A stretch of 64,000 nt of DNA from Paenibacillus durus ATCC 35681 (GTDB lineage: Bacteria; Bacillota; Bacilli; Paenibacillales; Paenibacillaceae). The translations under genes and the position numbers were made by a program. Of this stretch, positions 49,234 through 57,949 are shown piece after piece. The stretch covers positions 3,720,001-3,784,000 of the forward strand of contig NZ_CP011114.1 of NCBI RefSeq assembly GCF_000993825.1, given 5' to 3'. Each line of letters begins with the position of its first letter. The stretch's first letter is position 1. The notes under the pieces were generated by a model, which ran no database searches, was not told the origin of the DNA, and worked only from the letters and a program-made list of their open reading frames with translations.

Positions 49234-49828
49234 TTTTTACGTGATTTATCGAAATTCAGAGACCGAAAAACCCCTTGATAACACTGGATTTTCAACGTTT
49301 TTAAACTCAATCACCATATTTGTCTAGCATATGTGAAATGTCACATTACCGTTATTCCCCAAATTTAAAAGTTCTATCAGGCGAAAGCTTCAAATTTCAA
49401 AAACAATCGCTTAAAGATTTATACGGAATTGGCTTCAACACTAAAATAAACGATCGACAAATGTGGCACCAGGCAATAATCGTCCGCACAGCTGGGGCAA
49501 GAGAATCGAAGTGACTTTTGTCAGGGTAATATCTGTCCGTATTATGTTCAACCTGGCGCGTCAAGCCATGTTCGCTTGAAACGGCTACTCTGGCTGGCAA
49601 AACAGCCAATGTGCAGTTTTTTCTATAAGAAAACGTCGACCAACAGAAAAATCCTGCCATTACGCAGGAATTTCAGGCTGTCCGGACTAAATGTAACGTT
49701 GAGCGTGCCCAAAAACTGTATGTTCGCAGGCGTGCTCCCCCATGGCTAACTCATATGGACAAAAAGATGCACCATTTCAGGTTTTCCGTCTTATCTGCCC
49801 CTTTCGTATTACTAAGGTTCTGATCATC
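49234..49828. other. Prophage-host junction region, no gene recognised
   Basis: Nearly 600 bases without a convincing reading frame. The stretch 49258-49310 (GAAAAACCCCTTGATAACAC onward) is just past int and is the most likely place for attR. A CCTGC/GCAGG hairpin with flanking A/T arms sits at about 49643-49671. No tRNA is visible. Confidence 0.5.
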
Positions 49829-49858
49829 TTTACAACTTGCTTGGGACTTGAGTATACT
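49829..49858 (+). promoter_or_regulatory. SigA-type promoter for the yqzM-like gene
   Basis: TTTACA (49829-49834), 18-bp spacer, TATACT (49853-49858), about 85 bases ahead of the start. Confidence 0.55.
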
Positions 49859-49941
49859 TAAAGAAAGCGCATTATATGTCAATGACTTAACTCATACCCC
49901 GCAATCAAAATGATTGGCCATTTCTGCGAGGAGGTCAAACT

Positions 49942-50100
49942 ATGGATGTCAATGTGCGGAAACACGACCCTCGGGAGCATGTAAATGAAGAGCCCCGCAA
50001 TGATCTTGGCGATTTGATGAACGGCTTTTTCGGAATGACTACATTTATGGCGGTTGTATTTTTCGGCATGGTCATCATCAAGTTCCTAATATCGAAGTAA
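49942..50100 (+). CDS. Small membrane protein, YqzM-like
   Basis: A 52-residue protein with GAGGAGGTC before ATG 49942. The first half is charged (R-K-H-D-P-R-E-H). The second half is one membrane helix (F-M-A-V-V-F-F-G-M-V-I-I-K-F-L-I). Size and the G-F-F-x-x-x-x-F pattern recall the YqzM family of Bacilli. Function unknown. It ends at a strong terminator. Confidence 0.68.
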   Translation: MDVNVRKHDPREHVNEEPRNDLGDLMNGFFGMTTFMAVVFFGMVIIKFLISK

Positions 50101-50136
50101 AAACAGCAGTCCCGGACTACCGGGCCTGCTGTTTCT
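50099..50136 (+). terminator. Terminator after the yqzM-like gene
   Basis: AAACAGCAG pairs with CTGCTGTTT around CCCGG-ACTA-CCGGG, followed by CTTG. It may work for both strands. Confidence 0.75.
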
Positions 50137-50150
50137 TGTTGTCCTCACAA

Positions 50151-50353
50151 ACGTAGAGCGCATCCCGCTAGGGACAGCGGGCATACGCTCGCTTAATGCG
50201 CAATCCGCCATCCCCCACAAACGTAGAGCGCATCCCGCCAGGGACAGCGGGCACACCCTTCGCTTGATGCGCAATCCGCCGCCCCCTCTAACGTAGAGCG
50301 CATCCCGCCAGGGACAGCGGGCATACGCTCGCTTGATGCGCAATCCGCCGCCT
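50151..50353. repeat. Three 70-bp tandem repeats with hairpin units
   Basis: Units start at 50151, 50221 and 50291, each beginning ACGTAGAGCGCATCCCGC and differing at only a few positions. Each unit can fold as an outer GCGCATC/GATGCGC stem with an inner CCCGC/GCGGG stem. They lie between the yqzM-like terminator and dnaI. Confidence 0.85.
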
Positions 50354-50535
50354 CTCGCATGAAAGGTCCTTCGGCCGCCGCCCAGCAGGGCGGGAGCTGA
50401 ATAGGGACCGCTCTACGCACGACTGCAACTTTCTACCGCCGACACCGCTCTCTCGCAAAAATTGCGGGTGTCCAGAGGGCGCAGCCCTTGGGGTCCTCCC
50501 CAATGGGGAGGATTTAGGAGGGGTATCCCACTGAT
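50354..50535. other. Gap downstream of dnaI with nested hairpins
   Basis: Contains CCTCCCC/GGGGAGG (about 50496-50512) and other GC-rich pairs just after the dnaI stop on the minus strand, plausibly its terminator, though no clear T-run is seen. No gene recognised. Confidence 0.4.
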
Positions 50536-51492
50536 TTAGGTGGGGCCGCCCCGCTGATTCTCCCCCACCAGCTGCACCACATCCACATACGGCGAAATCC
50601 GGTTCATCAGCCGCTGGCCTTTATAGACTTCCTCGCCGTCCTTACTGGTAAAGCTCAGATGCTTCTCCAGCCCGTCCAGCGGATAGTTCGACGTATAGAA
50701 TGTCGGCTTGCGGTTCATCCGGTAATTGAGTATCGGTCCGAGCACATGGTCGCGCGCCCAGGGGTTCAAATTCTCCGCCCCAATATCGTCAAAAATAAGC
50801 AGATCGCAGTCCTTCATCGTATCGACGGTTTCCTTCAACTTTTGGCCATCCGTCATAATCGCTTTCAGTTCCTCGATAAAATCAGGCATATATACGATAA
50901 CTCCGCTGTACCCCGCGATCGCCAGCTCATGCAGCAAATAGCACATCAGGAACGTCTTTCCAGTGCCGAAGGATCCGTATAGGTACAGCCCGCGTGCAGA
51001 CAGCCCTGTTTCTTTTGTGCTCTTGATATATTGGAACAGCCGGCTCACCGCCGGAGCGCGCCGGGGGTCCTTGCCCATAATCTCAATCTCGTCGTAGCCT
51101 TCGCTCAGCACGCGCTCATCGACGTAGAAACTGCGAATCCGTTTGCGAATCCGCTCCTGATTGTCTTTGGCAGTCTGCAGCGCACAGGCCGTCTTGCGTT
51201 CATACAAATCAGAGACCCCGCCGACGCTCTCCACCGTTAGCTTGCTGTAATGCCCCTGGAAATCATTGGGGCACTGCTCAAGACCGGGACAGTTCGCACA
51301 GTTGCGGGCTTCTTCCACATATTGATACAGCCGGCTTAAATGAAGCCTGAGCCTGGATTCTTCCAATTCGGGATGGTCGCTACGAAGCCGAAGCACGAGC
51401 GGATGGTTCAGCAGTTCATGCTCTAAATCCCTCGAACGCAGACGCAGAGCGGGATTATTCATCGAACGAAGCACTTCGCCCATCGACTCCAC
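50536..51492 (-). CDS. dnaI: Primosomal protein DnaI (helicase loader)
   Basis: A 318-residue protein, GTG start with GAGGTG upstream. A Cys cluster in the N-terminal domain (C-A-N-C-P-G-L-E-Q-C) matches the DnaI zinc site. Walker A is G-S-F-G-T-G-K-T near 173; Walker B is L-L-I-F-D-D-I-G. It loads the host DnaC helicase with DnaB and DnaD. It directly follows dnaB, as in Bacillus. The prophage sits close downstream of this locus. Confidence 0.95.
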   Translation of the reverse strand: MESMGEVLRSMNNPALRLRSRDLEHELLNHPLVLRLRSDHPELEESRLRLHLSRLYQYVEEARNCANCPGLEQCPNDFQGHYSKLTVESVGGVSDLYERKTACALQTAKDNQERIRKRIRSFYVDERVLSEGYDEIEIMGKDPRRAPAVSRLFQYIKSTKETGLSARGLYLYGSFGTGKTFLMCYLLHELAIAGYSGVIVYMPDFIEELKAIMTDGQKLKETVDTMKDCDLLIFDDIGAENLNPWARDHVLGPILNYRMNRKPTFYTSNYPLDGLEKHLSFTSKDGEEVYKGQRLMNRISPYVDVVQLVGENQRGGPT

Positions 51493-51510
51493 TTTAACAC
51501 CTCACTTTCC

Positions 51511-53037
51511 TTACGGCGATTCCGCCGCTCCTTTTTTCTTGCTGGCCTTGATATCGGCCGCCATCTGCATCATCGCCGCAAATTCTTCGTCACTCACGGC
51601 TCCTGACTGTCCGTCATCCACCGCAATCTGGATTTCGGGTTTGCCGGAAGTCCCGCCCTTTTTGGCATAGGAACGGGAACGCGTCCCCGGCGCGCCAGAT
51701 GCCCCTTTTCCTTTTACCTTGGATTGATCCCTTATGTAGCGTACCGCCTTCTCATAGCTGTTAACCTGTTTAACCAGCATATTGGAAGCAATGGCCTCCA
51801 CGAAATTGCGGTTAATTCGCTGTTCTCCCCCTGACGCAACCATCGTCATCAGGTAGTGGATCAGCAAGTTGATCACTTCGCCGGGAAGCTTGTAATTCAA
51901 ATCGATCTTCTCGAAAATATCCATTAGCTGCCCCGGTACCGCGCCCGGAAAAAAAGTCTGAAGCAGCCGGGTATACGGCTCGTTGCGCAGCATCATATTA
52001 TATTGGTGAATATCGCATTTGGTCAGAAATTGCGGAGGAACCTCCACATAATATTCCATTTCAACAGGCTGCTCCTCGGGTATGATCGCTCCATCCCCCT
52101 GCTCCGCAGCTCTAATCGCCACGACCTTGGCGGCCGCTACTTCCCTTTGCTCCTGCCGCTTCATACTTTGCCTGAAATGCTGGTTGGCCCGGTGTTGAAG
52201 CTCGTCAAGCACAAGCTCGCCGTCCGGAGAAAAAATACCGTCCTCATCAAGCAGCCGGCACATATCCTGCGCACCGAGCTTATATTTATGGGCCACATAA
52301 TTGATGACGCCCATCTGCTCAAAATCAAAACGCAGCTTCTCGACATGCGCCCGGTTGACCGACTCCCGCGGAAAGCGCAGAATAATATCGCTGTACCCGA
52401 TGGCAAGCTTGTTATCGGGGCCTTTCACAGGCTGGCGGACAGCGGCTACCTCGGTCAGCGCCTGCTCCAGCTCATAGTCGATGACATGCGTATTCAGCTC
52501 AAAAATATCATAGAACGGCCGTGAAATATTTTCCTTGCCTACGTCGCCCCGGCTCCATTCATCCGGCTCCCGGGTCCAGAACTGCTCTCTAAGCGACAAT
52601 ACGGCGAATTTACCAACCTTGTCGCGCAGCAGCAGCGTTAAATGCTGGGTGGCAAAAAAGTCGGATGGAGACAGCGGCGGCAGCATTTCGTACTCGTACA
52701 TGTAGTCGTCAGATTCCGGTATAAAGATGCGGCTGGTTTGCAACAGACCGACCGCCTCGAGCCGGGAAGCCTGTTCAATCAGCGATCTGCGGCCCTTCTC
52801 ATTCGGCTCTATGCCCAGCGTCAGAAACAGGCGGCGCTGCGGCTCCGCAGCCGAGTAGCCGATATTCTCCGCAGGAACATGCGAGAAGAGCAGACGGTAC
52901 AAGCTGATGGCAAAAGCGCCGACCATAGGCTGGTAGATCGAATTCAGCATACGCTCGTCAACGGGACTTAGACCGAATTCGCGGGAAACACAGTACCGAT
53001 GATGTTCGGTGAAATGATGTAGATGACTGATATGCAT
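51511..53037 (-). CDS. dnaB: Replication initiation/membrane attachment protein DnaB
   Basis: A 508-residue Bacillus-type DnaB (not the helicase). The N-terminal winged-helix domain (F-G-L-S-P-V-D-E-R-M-L-N-S-I-Y-Q-P) and two DnaD/DnaB_2 modules are visible. The second has G-E-V-I-N-L-L-I-H-Y and Y-E-K-A-V-R-Y-I. It precedes dnaI with an 18-base gap. nrdR, often upstream, is not present here. Confidence 0.94.
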   Translation of the reverse strand: MHISHLHHFTEHHRYCVSREFGLSPVDERMLNSIYQPMVGAFAISLYRLLFSHVPAENIGYSAAEPQRRLFLTLGIEPNEKGRRSLIEQASRLEAVGLLQTSRIFIPESDDYMYEYEMLPPLSPSDFFATQHLTLLLRDKVGKFAVLSLREQFWTREPDEWSRGDVGKENISRPFYDIFELNTHVIDYELEQALTEVAAVRQPVKGPDNKLAIGYSDIILRFPRESVNRAHVEKLRFDFEQMGVINYVAHKYKLGAQDMCRLLDEDGIFSPDGELVLDELQHRANQHFRQSMKRQEQREVAAAKVVAIRAAEQGDGAIIPEEQPVEMEYYVEVPPQFLTKCDIHQYNMMLRNEPYTRLLQTFFPGAVPGQLMDIFEKIDLNYKLPGEVINLLIHYLMTMVASGGEQRINRNFVEAIASNMLVKQVNSYEKAVRYIRDQSKVKGKGASGAPGTRSRSYAKKGGTSGKPEIQIAVDDGQSGAVSDEEFAAMMQMAADIKASKKKGAAESP

Positions 53038-53228
53038 CTTCGGATACCTCCTCCTTTTCGCGAATTCAAGACGGTTTCTCTTTCAAGTAGAGTTCTATTC
53101 TATCATAAATCGACTGTCTATAAATGTTGAAAAAAGCCCAAAACAGACGCTTTCTCCCGCCCGTTCGCATCCGGTCCTCGTCATCCTGACACATGCGGAT
53201 TTTTTAGAAAAAAAGATGAAAATCCAAA

Positions 53229-53267
53229 CTAAAACGGCCGCTCCCGCACAATACGGGAAAGCGGCCG
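53229..53267 (-). terminator. Terminator of the yuiB-like gene
   Basis: CGGCCGCT (53235-53242) pairs with AGCGGCCG (53260-53267), with an inner CCCG/CGGG, followed on the minus strand by TTTTAGTTTGG. Confidence 0.75.
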
Positions 53268-53295
53268 CTATCGCTTTCTCTTCATACCTGATTCG

Positions 53296-53592
53296 TCAGA
53301 ACATTTTATATCCGCCCAGCCGCAGACGCCGGATCGTCCAGCCGCTAAGCACCGCTCCGGCCAGGCCGGCGGCGCCGGTCAAATAGTCCACCGGATGAAA
53401 GGAAGACAGATGCTCCCAGAGCGTCACGGAAGAACGGTCCCAGATGGAATACACCACTACCGGCAAAATGACGAGCACGAACAAATAAGCGGGAAACCAT
53501 GTCGTTTTCATTAACATATTGAGGATAAAGCCGATACCGAACATCATTACAAAGAACAGAACGGCGAGCACAAACACAGGAATAAATCCCAT
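53296..53592 (-). CDS. Membrane protein, YuiB-like
   Basis: A 98-residue protein. ATG 53592 (M-G-F-I-P-V) has GGGGAAG upstream and is preferred. Two or three membrane helices (F-V-L-A-V-L-F-F-V-M-M-F-G, Y-L-F-V-L-V-I-L-P-V-V-V) are seen, with F-I-L-N-M-L-M-K-T-T-W-F-P. It resembles YuiB, which lies near yumB and yumC in Bacillus, and those homologs are also near here. Confidence 0.74.
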   Translation of the reverse strand: MGFIPVFVLAVLFFVMMFGIGFILNMLMKTTWFPAYLFVLVILPVVVYSIWDRSSVTLWEHLSSFHPVDYLTGAAGLAGAVLSGWTIRRLRLGGYKMF

Positions 53593-53771
53593 CCGACTCA
53601 CTTCCCCTCTCAATAAAGAAACGCACAAAAAGTATCAACCCGTAGCCAGTTTACTAGAAAAAAGGTGACGAAGCAATGAATTTCCTTGACTATGGCCTTC
53701 GGCAGTGTTTGCTCTTCACCGCAAGCTTGCGCTACAATGCTTAGAAGGACAACCATTGGAGGAGTGATCAC

Positions 53772-54524
53772 ATGAGTGAAGCCGCTTTGACGCTGGAAGG
53801 ATGGTATGCTCTCCATGACTTCCGCTCTCTGAACTGGACTGCCTGGACGGCGGCCGATGACGAGGAACGCGCTGTGGCTCTAGATGAACTGAATGCCTTT
53901 ATAGAAGAATGGGCCGGTGTCGAAGAAGCGAAGCTCGGCAGTTCCGCCTGGTATTCGATCGTGGGACAGAAGGCCGATTTCGTAATGATGCACCTGCGTG
54001 AAAGCCTGGAGGACCTGAATAAGCTCGAAGCCGCCTTCAACAAGACCGCTTTTGCCCACTTTACAACCAAAGCTTACTCCTATGTCAGCATTGTGGAGCT
54101 GAGCAATTATAACTCCAGCGGAGAAAGCGGGGAAGACCCGATGCAGAATCCGCATATCGCCGCCCGCCTAAAGCCGGTTCTGCCGAAAGCCCGGCATATC
54201 TGCTTCTATCCGATGAACAAGAAGCGGGAGCTGGCCGACAACTGGTATATGCTCGATATGGCCAAGCGCAAGGAGCTGATGTACTCGCACGGGCTGATCG
54301 GGCGCGGTTACGCCGGCAAGGTTAAGCAGATCATTACCGGCTCCGTCGGATTCGACGACTGGGAATGGGGCGTAACCCTGTTCGCCGAGGATGCGCTGCA
54401 ATTCAAGAAGCTCGTCTACGAGATGAGGTTTGACGAGGTCAGCGCCCGCTACGGCGAATTCGGCTCGTTCTATGTCGGCAACCTGCTGACTTCCGAATCT
54501 TTTGAGGAAATGCTGAAAGTGTAA
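53772..54524 (+). CDS. hemQ: Coproheme decarboxylase HemQ
   Basis: A 250-residue chlorite-dismutase-family protein with GGAGGAG before [17 protein letters not shown] holds the proximal His. [11 protein letters not shown] holds the reactive Tyr. [12 protein letters not shown] is the third marker. It converts coproheme to haem in the Gram-positive pathway. It is followed by a terminator and read alone on the plus strand. Confidence 0.95.
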   Translation: MSEAALTLEGWYALHDFRSLNWTAWTAADDEERAVALDELNAFIEEWAGVEEAKLGSSAWYSIVGQKADFVMMHLRESLEDLNKLEAAFNKTAFAHFTTKAYSYVSIVELSNYNSSGESGEDPMQNPHIAARLKPVLPKARHICFYPMNKKRELADNWYMLDMAKRKELMYSHGLIGRGYAGKVKQIITGSVGFDDWEWGVTLFAEDALQFKKLVYEMRFDEVSARYGEFGSFYVGNLLTSESFEEMLKV

Positions 54525-54526
54525 AA

Positions 54527-54569
54527 AAAGGGTGTGCCTCGCAGCGTATCAACGCAGGGCACACCCTTT
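54527..54569 (+). terminator. hemQ terminator
   Basis: AAAGGGTGTGCC pairs with GGCACACCCTTT. It is near-symmetric, so it may also serve the converging gene at 54580. Confidence 0.85.
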
Positions 54570-54579
54570 GCCGTATCCT

Positions 54580-54843
54580 TTATTCTTCCGAAGACTCCCC
54601 ATCGTCTTCCCCGTCCCGCAGGCTCTTTAGGTAATCCGCAGTCGCACGGTCACGGTCACGGCTCTTCTCCTTCAGCCGCTTAATCGCAGGCAGAATGAGC
54701 AGGTCGACTTCTTTCTGGATGGTATAGGCCAGATCATGTCTGCTTTGATCCTCCAGATAGGAGCCGACCTCCATCAGGCCGTTATAACGGTCCAGTTCGT
54801 CCCGGGTCAGCAGCCCCCGCACTTGCACGCTGCAGTGCCGCAT
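54580..54843 (-). CDS. Small helical protein, unknown
   Basis: An 87-residue protein immediately after ndh (one-base gap). It is helical and charged, with an acidic Asp/Glu/Gly/Ser tail. Probably cotranscribed with ndh. Family not recognised. Confidence 0.68.
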   Translation of the reverse strand: MRHCSVQVRGLLTRDELDRYNGLMEVGSYLEDQSRHDLAYTIQKEVDLLILPAIKRLKEKSRDRDRATADYLKSLRDGEDDGESSEE

Positions 54844-54844
54844 T

Positions 54845-56038
54845 TTACAGGAACTTGCCTTTCTTCAGAACGAGCGGAATGCCGCCGATAATAAAGAGAT
54901 AGCGCATGTCCACTACTTTTTTGAGCTGAGCGGCTACAAAGCCCTTCAATTTCTTGTCGCCGACTACCGCGATTCCCTCGCCCCTGCCAAGTGAAGCCAC
55001 CGTTCCTTTATTGCTGAATACGAATTTCTTCGGCTGCTGATTCCGGATTGCCGCCACCAGATTATGGGCGCAGCATTCGCCCTGCTGCATGGCGATTTGC
55101 GCCGTCGGAGGGTAAGGACGGCCCTCAGGTCCGATCATAAGGGAACCGTCTCCGATGATGAAGATATTGTCATGACCCGGAGCGTGCAGGAACTCGTCCA
55201 CTTTGACGCGGCCGCGCATCGCTTCAAAGCCTGCTGCTTCGATCAGACGATTGCCGCGGATGCCCCCCGTCCAGACGATTGTCGATGCCTTGATTTCTTC
55301 GCCCGTCGCGAGCAGAACGCCATTTGGCATGCATTCCTTGATGGCCACACCGATTTTGAAGGTTACACCTTTTTTGGTAAGCACATTCATGGCATACTCG
55401 ACAAGCTCGGGAGCAAAGCCCGGCAGAGCCGTTGGAGCGGCCTCCACATTGTAAATGTTGACGAGGCTAGGGTCCACGTCGTATTCCTTGCATAGCTCCG
55501 GAATCCGGTCCGCCAGCTCGGCCACAAATTCAATGCCGCTGAAGCCGGCGCCGCCGACAACGAAATTGATATGCTCCTGCAGATTGTTCTCGTTCTTATA
55601 CTTGGCAAACTGGTATTCGATATGCTCTCGGATCAGACGAACGGAGTTAATGCTGCGGATCGTCAAGGCATACTTGTCGAGTCCCGGAATGCCGAACGTC
55701 TCCGGCTCCCCGCCGAGCGCAATAACGAGATAATCGTAGGACAGCGTGCCGTCCTCCAGAATGACCTTTTTCTGCTGGGTGCGAATTTCCTGCACCGACG
55801 ACTTGACCAGGTCGATCTTGAATTCATCGATCAGCTTGGAAATGGCTATGCGCGAATGGTCGATGCTGTCCGTTCCTGCGGCAGGCATATGCAGATGCGT
55901 AGTGAAGTAGTGATACTCATGGCGATTGACAAGCGTAACATCCGCCTCGTTGTAATTTAAGGCCTTTTGCAGACGTTGTGCGGTTAAAATCCCTCCATAT
56001 CCCGCGCCTAGAATAACGATTTTAGGAATACTGTTCAT
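54845..56038 (-). CDS. ndh: Type II NADH dehydrogenase (YumB/Ndh-like)
   Basis: A 397-residue flavoprotein. G-A-G-Y-G-G-I near the N-terminus binds FAD. G-G-A-G-F-S-G-I-E near 170 binds NADH. G-D-G-S-L-M-I-G-P-E-G-R-P-Y-P-P-T-A-Q near 300 is the FAD-binding end. The final part (Y-L-F-I-I-G-G-I-P-L-V-L) is the amphipathic membrane-association stretch. It passes electrons from NADH to quinone without proton pumping. Confidence 0.92.
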   Translation of the reverse strand: MNSIPKIVILGAGYGGILTAQRLQKALNYNEADVTLVNRHEYHYFTTHLHMPAAGTDSIDHSRIAISKLIDEFKIDLVKSSVQEIRTQQKKVILEDGTLSYDYLVIALGGEPETFGIPGLDKYALTIRSINSVRLIREHIEYQFAKYKNENNLQEHINFVVGGAGFSGIEFVAELADRIPELCKEYDVDPSLVNIYNVEAAPTALPGFAPELVEYAMNVLTKKGVTFKIGVAIKECMPNGVLLATGEEIKASTIVWTGGIRGNRLIEAAGFEAMRGRVKVDEFLHAPGHDNIFIIGDGSLMIGPEGRPYPPTAQIAMQQGECCAHNLVAAIRNQQPKKFVFSNKGTVASLGRGEGIAVVGDKKLKGFVAAQLKKVVDMRYLFIIGGIPLVLKKGKFL

Positions 56039-56341
56039 TTTCCGGCTCCTTCCAACAGGCGAATCTGATTTTCTGATTTAAAGTGTCTGGATAAATCATG
56101 TTTTTGTGAATTTATACACATGAGATTGGAATAAATTCCAGTAAAACTTAAAATAAATCGAAAATAATCATATACATTGTAATCCTTACCCAGTATTTAA
56201 GCAAATAGTAATTATTATGACGATTTCTGGCTCATGCTCCTCCAAATTGTTTAAAGCTGACACTTTGCAGAGAGGTTCCGCAATGTTTATAATGGGGAAG
56301 TATGGCATTTTGAATATATCAACTTGGAGGTGTAAGATCCT
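56039..56341. other. Divergent promoter region of ndh and the FNR gene
   Basis: About 300 AT-rich bases. For the plus-strand gene TTTGCA (56264-56269), 17 bp, TATAAT (56287-56292) is a good SigA promoter. The ndh side carries several A/T tracts but no clear -35/-10 pair. No gene seen. Confidence 0.6.
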
Positions 56342-57358
56342 GTGACTTCCCAGCAACTCGGCGCTCCTATGAGCGACCTTCTCGTCATTGGCGGAGGTCC
56401 GGCAGGCATGTTCGCCGCTTTCTACGGCGGAATGCGCCAGGCATCCGTAACTTTGATCGAGAGCATGCCCCAACTGGGCGGACAGCTTGCTGCTCTTTAT
56501 CCCGAAAAATACATCTATGATGTGGCAGGGTTCCCAAAAATTACGGCACAAGAACTCGTAGATAATCTTTCCCGGCAAATGGCTCTGTTCCAGAGCGATA
56601 TCCGCCTGGAGGAGAAAGTGATGTCCGTTGAAAAACGGGGCGAACGCCATTTCGTCGTTACGACCGATAAAGCGGAATATCACGCCAAAGCCATTATCAT
56701 TACGGCAGGCGTCGGCGCCTTTGAACCGCGGCGTATGGAACTTCCCGGAGCTGAGCGCTTCGAAAAAGCCAACCTGCACTATTTTGTAAGCGATTTGAAT
56801 GCATTTAAAGATAAAAAAGTGCTGATCTCCGGCGGCGGCGACTCCGCGGTGGACTGGGCGCTTATGCTTGAACCTGTCGCCGCTGAGGTCACTTTGATCC
56901 ACCGCCGCGACAAGTTCCGCGCCCACGAGCATAGCGTGGAGAAGCTGATGAGTTCAAAGGTAAGAGTTATTACCCCTACCGAGATTTCAGCGCTGCACGG
57001 TGATGAATTTATTAACAAGGTGACGCTCTCCAATGTCAAGACCAAGGAGACTCAGGACATTGAAGTGGACAGTGTAATCGTTAACTTCGGCTTCTTCTCA
57101 TCGCTCGGCCCGATCTCTGATTGGGGCCTCCAAATCGAAGGCAGCTCGCTTGTCGTCGATTCCCGCATGGAGACCAGTATCCCCGGTATTTTTGCCGCCG
57201 GCGATATTACCACCTACCCTGGCAAGCTGAAGCTAATCGCCGTAGGGTTTGGAGAGGCGCCGACCGCTGTCAATAATGCCAAGATCTACATTGATCCCGA
57301 AGCGAAGCTGTCTCCGGGCCATAGCAGCAGTCTGAAGCTGGAGCATCAACCGTCTTAA
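56342..57358 (+). CDS. yumC: Ferredoxin/flavodoxin-NADP reductase, YumC type
   Basis: A 338-residue thioredoxin-reductase-like FNR. GTG start with GGAGGTG upstream. G-G-G-P-A-G-M-F-A binds [13 protein letters not shown] is the NADPH motif, without the C-x-x-C of thioredoxin reductase. G-D-I-T-T-Y-P-G-K follows. YumC-type enzymes recycle ferredoxin and flavodoxin. It diverges from ndh. Confidence 0.93.
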   Translation: MTSQQLGAPMSDLLVIGGGPAGMFAAFYGGMRQASVTLIESMPQLGGQLAALYPEKYIYDVAGFPKITAQELVDNLSRQMALFQSDIRLEEKVMSVEKRGERHFVVTTDKAEYHAKAIIITAGVGAFEPRRMELPGAERFEKANLHYFVSDLNAFKDKKVLISGGGDSAVDWALMLEPVAAEVTLIHRRDKFRAHEHSVEKLMSSKVRVITPTEISALHGDEFINKVTLSNVKTKETQDIEVDSVIVNFGFFSSLGPISDWGLQIEGSSLVVDSRMETSIPGIFAAGDITTYPGKLKLIAVGFGEAPTAVNNAKIYIDPEAKLSPGHSSSLKLEHQPS

Positions 57359-57436
57359 TATTATTTGTTCTCAGGGTCCCCGCATAGCTCCTGAGAAGGT
57401 TTTTGAGCCAAAGCTGCATATTACTTTAAATAAAAA

Positions 57437-57482
57437 GGGTATCCTGACGGGTTGAAGTCAATCACAGCTCGTAAGGATACCC
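57437..57482 (+). terminator. Terminator-like hairpin after the FNR gene
   Basis: GGGTATCCT (57437-57445) pairs with AGGATACCC (57474-57482), with A-tract before and TATTTAAATT after. It lies between convergent genes and can serve both. Confidence 0.7.
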
Positions 57483-57542
57483 TATTTAAATTCTAGTAGC
57501 GGTTTAGTTTTATGTAGGGCTTCATAGATCATTCTGAAGTCA

Positions 57543-57686
57543 TTATTGAAGTACCGCATGCTCTGGAGAGTGTAAGTTCCGTTTAAGAATTTCAACTAGC
57601 AGCAGAGCGATAAAATCATGCTCCAGTTGAAGTTCTATGGCTTTGTGATATGAGTCTAACAACATCTCATCCGACAATTCAACCAC
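57543..57686 (-). CDS. sda: Sporulation checkpoint protein Sda
   Basis: A 47-residue protein. GTG 57686 is chosen because AGGTGA lies at ideal distance and the protein then aligns with Bacillus Sda from its first residue. An upstream GTG at 57695 is possible. (V)-E-L-S-D-E-M-L-L-D-S-Y-H-K-A-I-E-L closely matches the helical hairpin of Sda, and D-F-I-A-L-L follows. Sda binds the sporulation kinase KinA and blocks phosphorelay entry during replication or DNA damage. The upstream DNA has DnaA-box and SOS-box candidates. Confidence 0.85.
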   Translation of the reverse strand: MVELSDEMLLDSYHKAIELQLEHDFIALLLVEILKRNLHSPEHAVLQ

Positions 57687-57721
57687 AACGTTCACCTACC
57701 TTTCCTTTATTTGGTTCTTCT

Positions 57722-57759
57722 CTATCATAGCAAACTATCAATTTTCGAACAAGTGTTCT
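57722..57759 (-). promoter_or_regulatory. sda promoter with overlapping SOS-box candidate
   Basis: On the minus strand TTGTTC, 17 bp and TATGAT form a promoter about 40 bases before sda. CGAACAAGTGTTCT (57746-57759) overlaps the -35 and fits the Bacillus LexA box CGAAC-N4-GTTCG with one mismatch. Confidence 0.6.
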
Positions 57760-57761
57760 TA

Positions 57762-57861
57762 ATATCCACAGCCTAATGTGGAAATCCTGTGCATAATATG
57801 TGAGTAAAGGTAATAAATGCTGGGAAATTGCGGTGGACAGTGGGGATAAGAGTTATACACA
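57762..57861. promoter_or_regulatory. DnaA-box cluster upstream of sda
   Basis: Two perfect boxes: TGTGCATAA (57788-57796) and TTATACACA (57853-57861). Three with one mismatch are at 57762-57770, 57799-57807 and 57841-57849. All lie within 100 bases. In Bacillus subtilis sda is controlled by DnaA. Confidence 0.68.
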
Positions 57862-57949
57862 GGATTCGCCTTTGGTAGTATAATAAAAAAATTTCATTTT
57901 TGCTATAGCTATTATTAAAAATCGTTCTCTTTTCCCTATTCGGAAAGAA

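Larger units (their letters stand above)
1..49260. mobile_element. Prophage of a contractile-tailed phage (left end outside window)
   Basis: A continuous set of phage modules is present: integrase, immunity, recombination, replication, methylation, late activator, packaging, capsid, sheath and tube, tape measure and baseplate. Nearly all genes are on the minus strand with overlapping starts and stops. Tail sheath plus tube genes identify a myovirus-type tail. The right boundary is placed just after the integrase because clearly chromosomal genes (yqzM-like, dnaI, dnaB) begin soon after. The exact attachment core cannot be read without the left end, where lysis and tail-fibre genes should lie. 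Confidence 0.93.

Noticed and set aside
49397..49660. 87-residue minus frame in the junction region
   Set aside because: No ribosome site, atypical composition and no recognisable motif; more likely noncoding junction DNA.
50151..50353. CRISPR array from 70-bp repeats
   Set aside because: The whole unit repeats without unique spacers, so it is a tandem repeat.
55064..55960. Several plus-strand frames opposite ndh
   Set aside because: Shadow frames of a conserved flavoprotein gene with high GC third positions.
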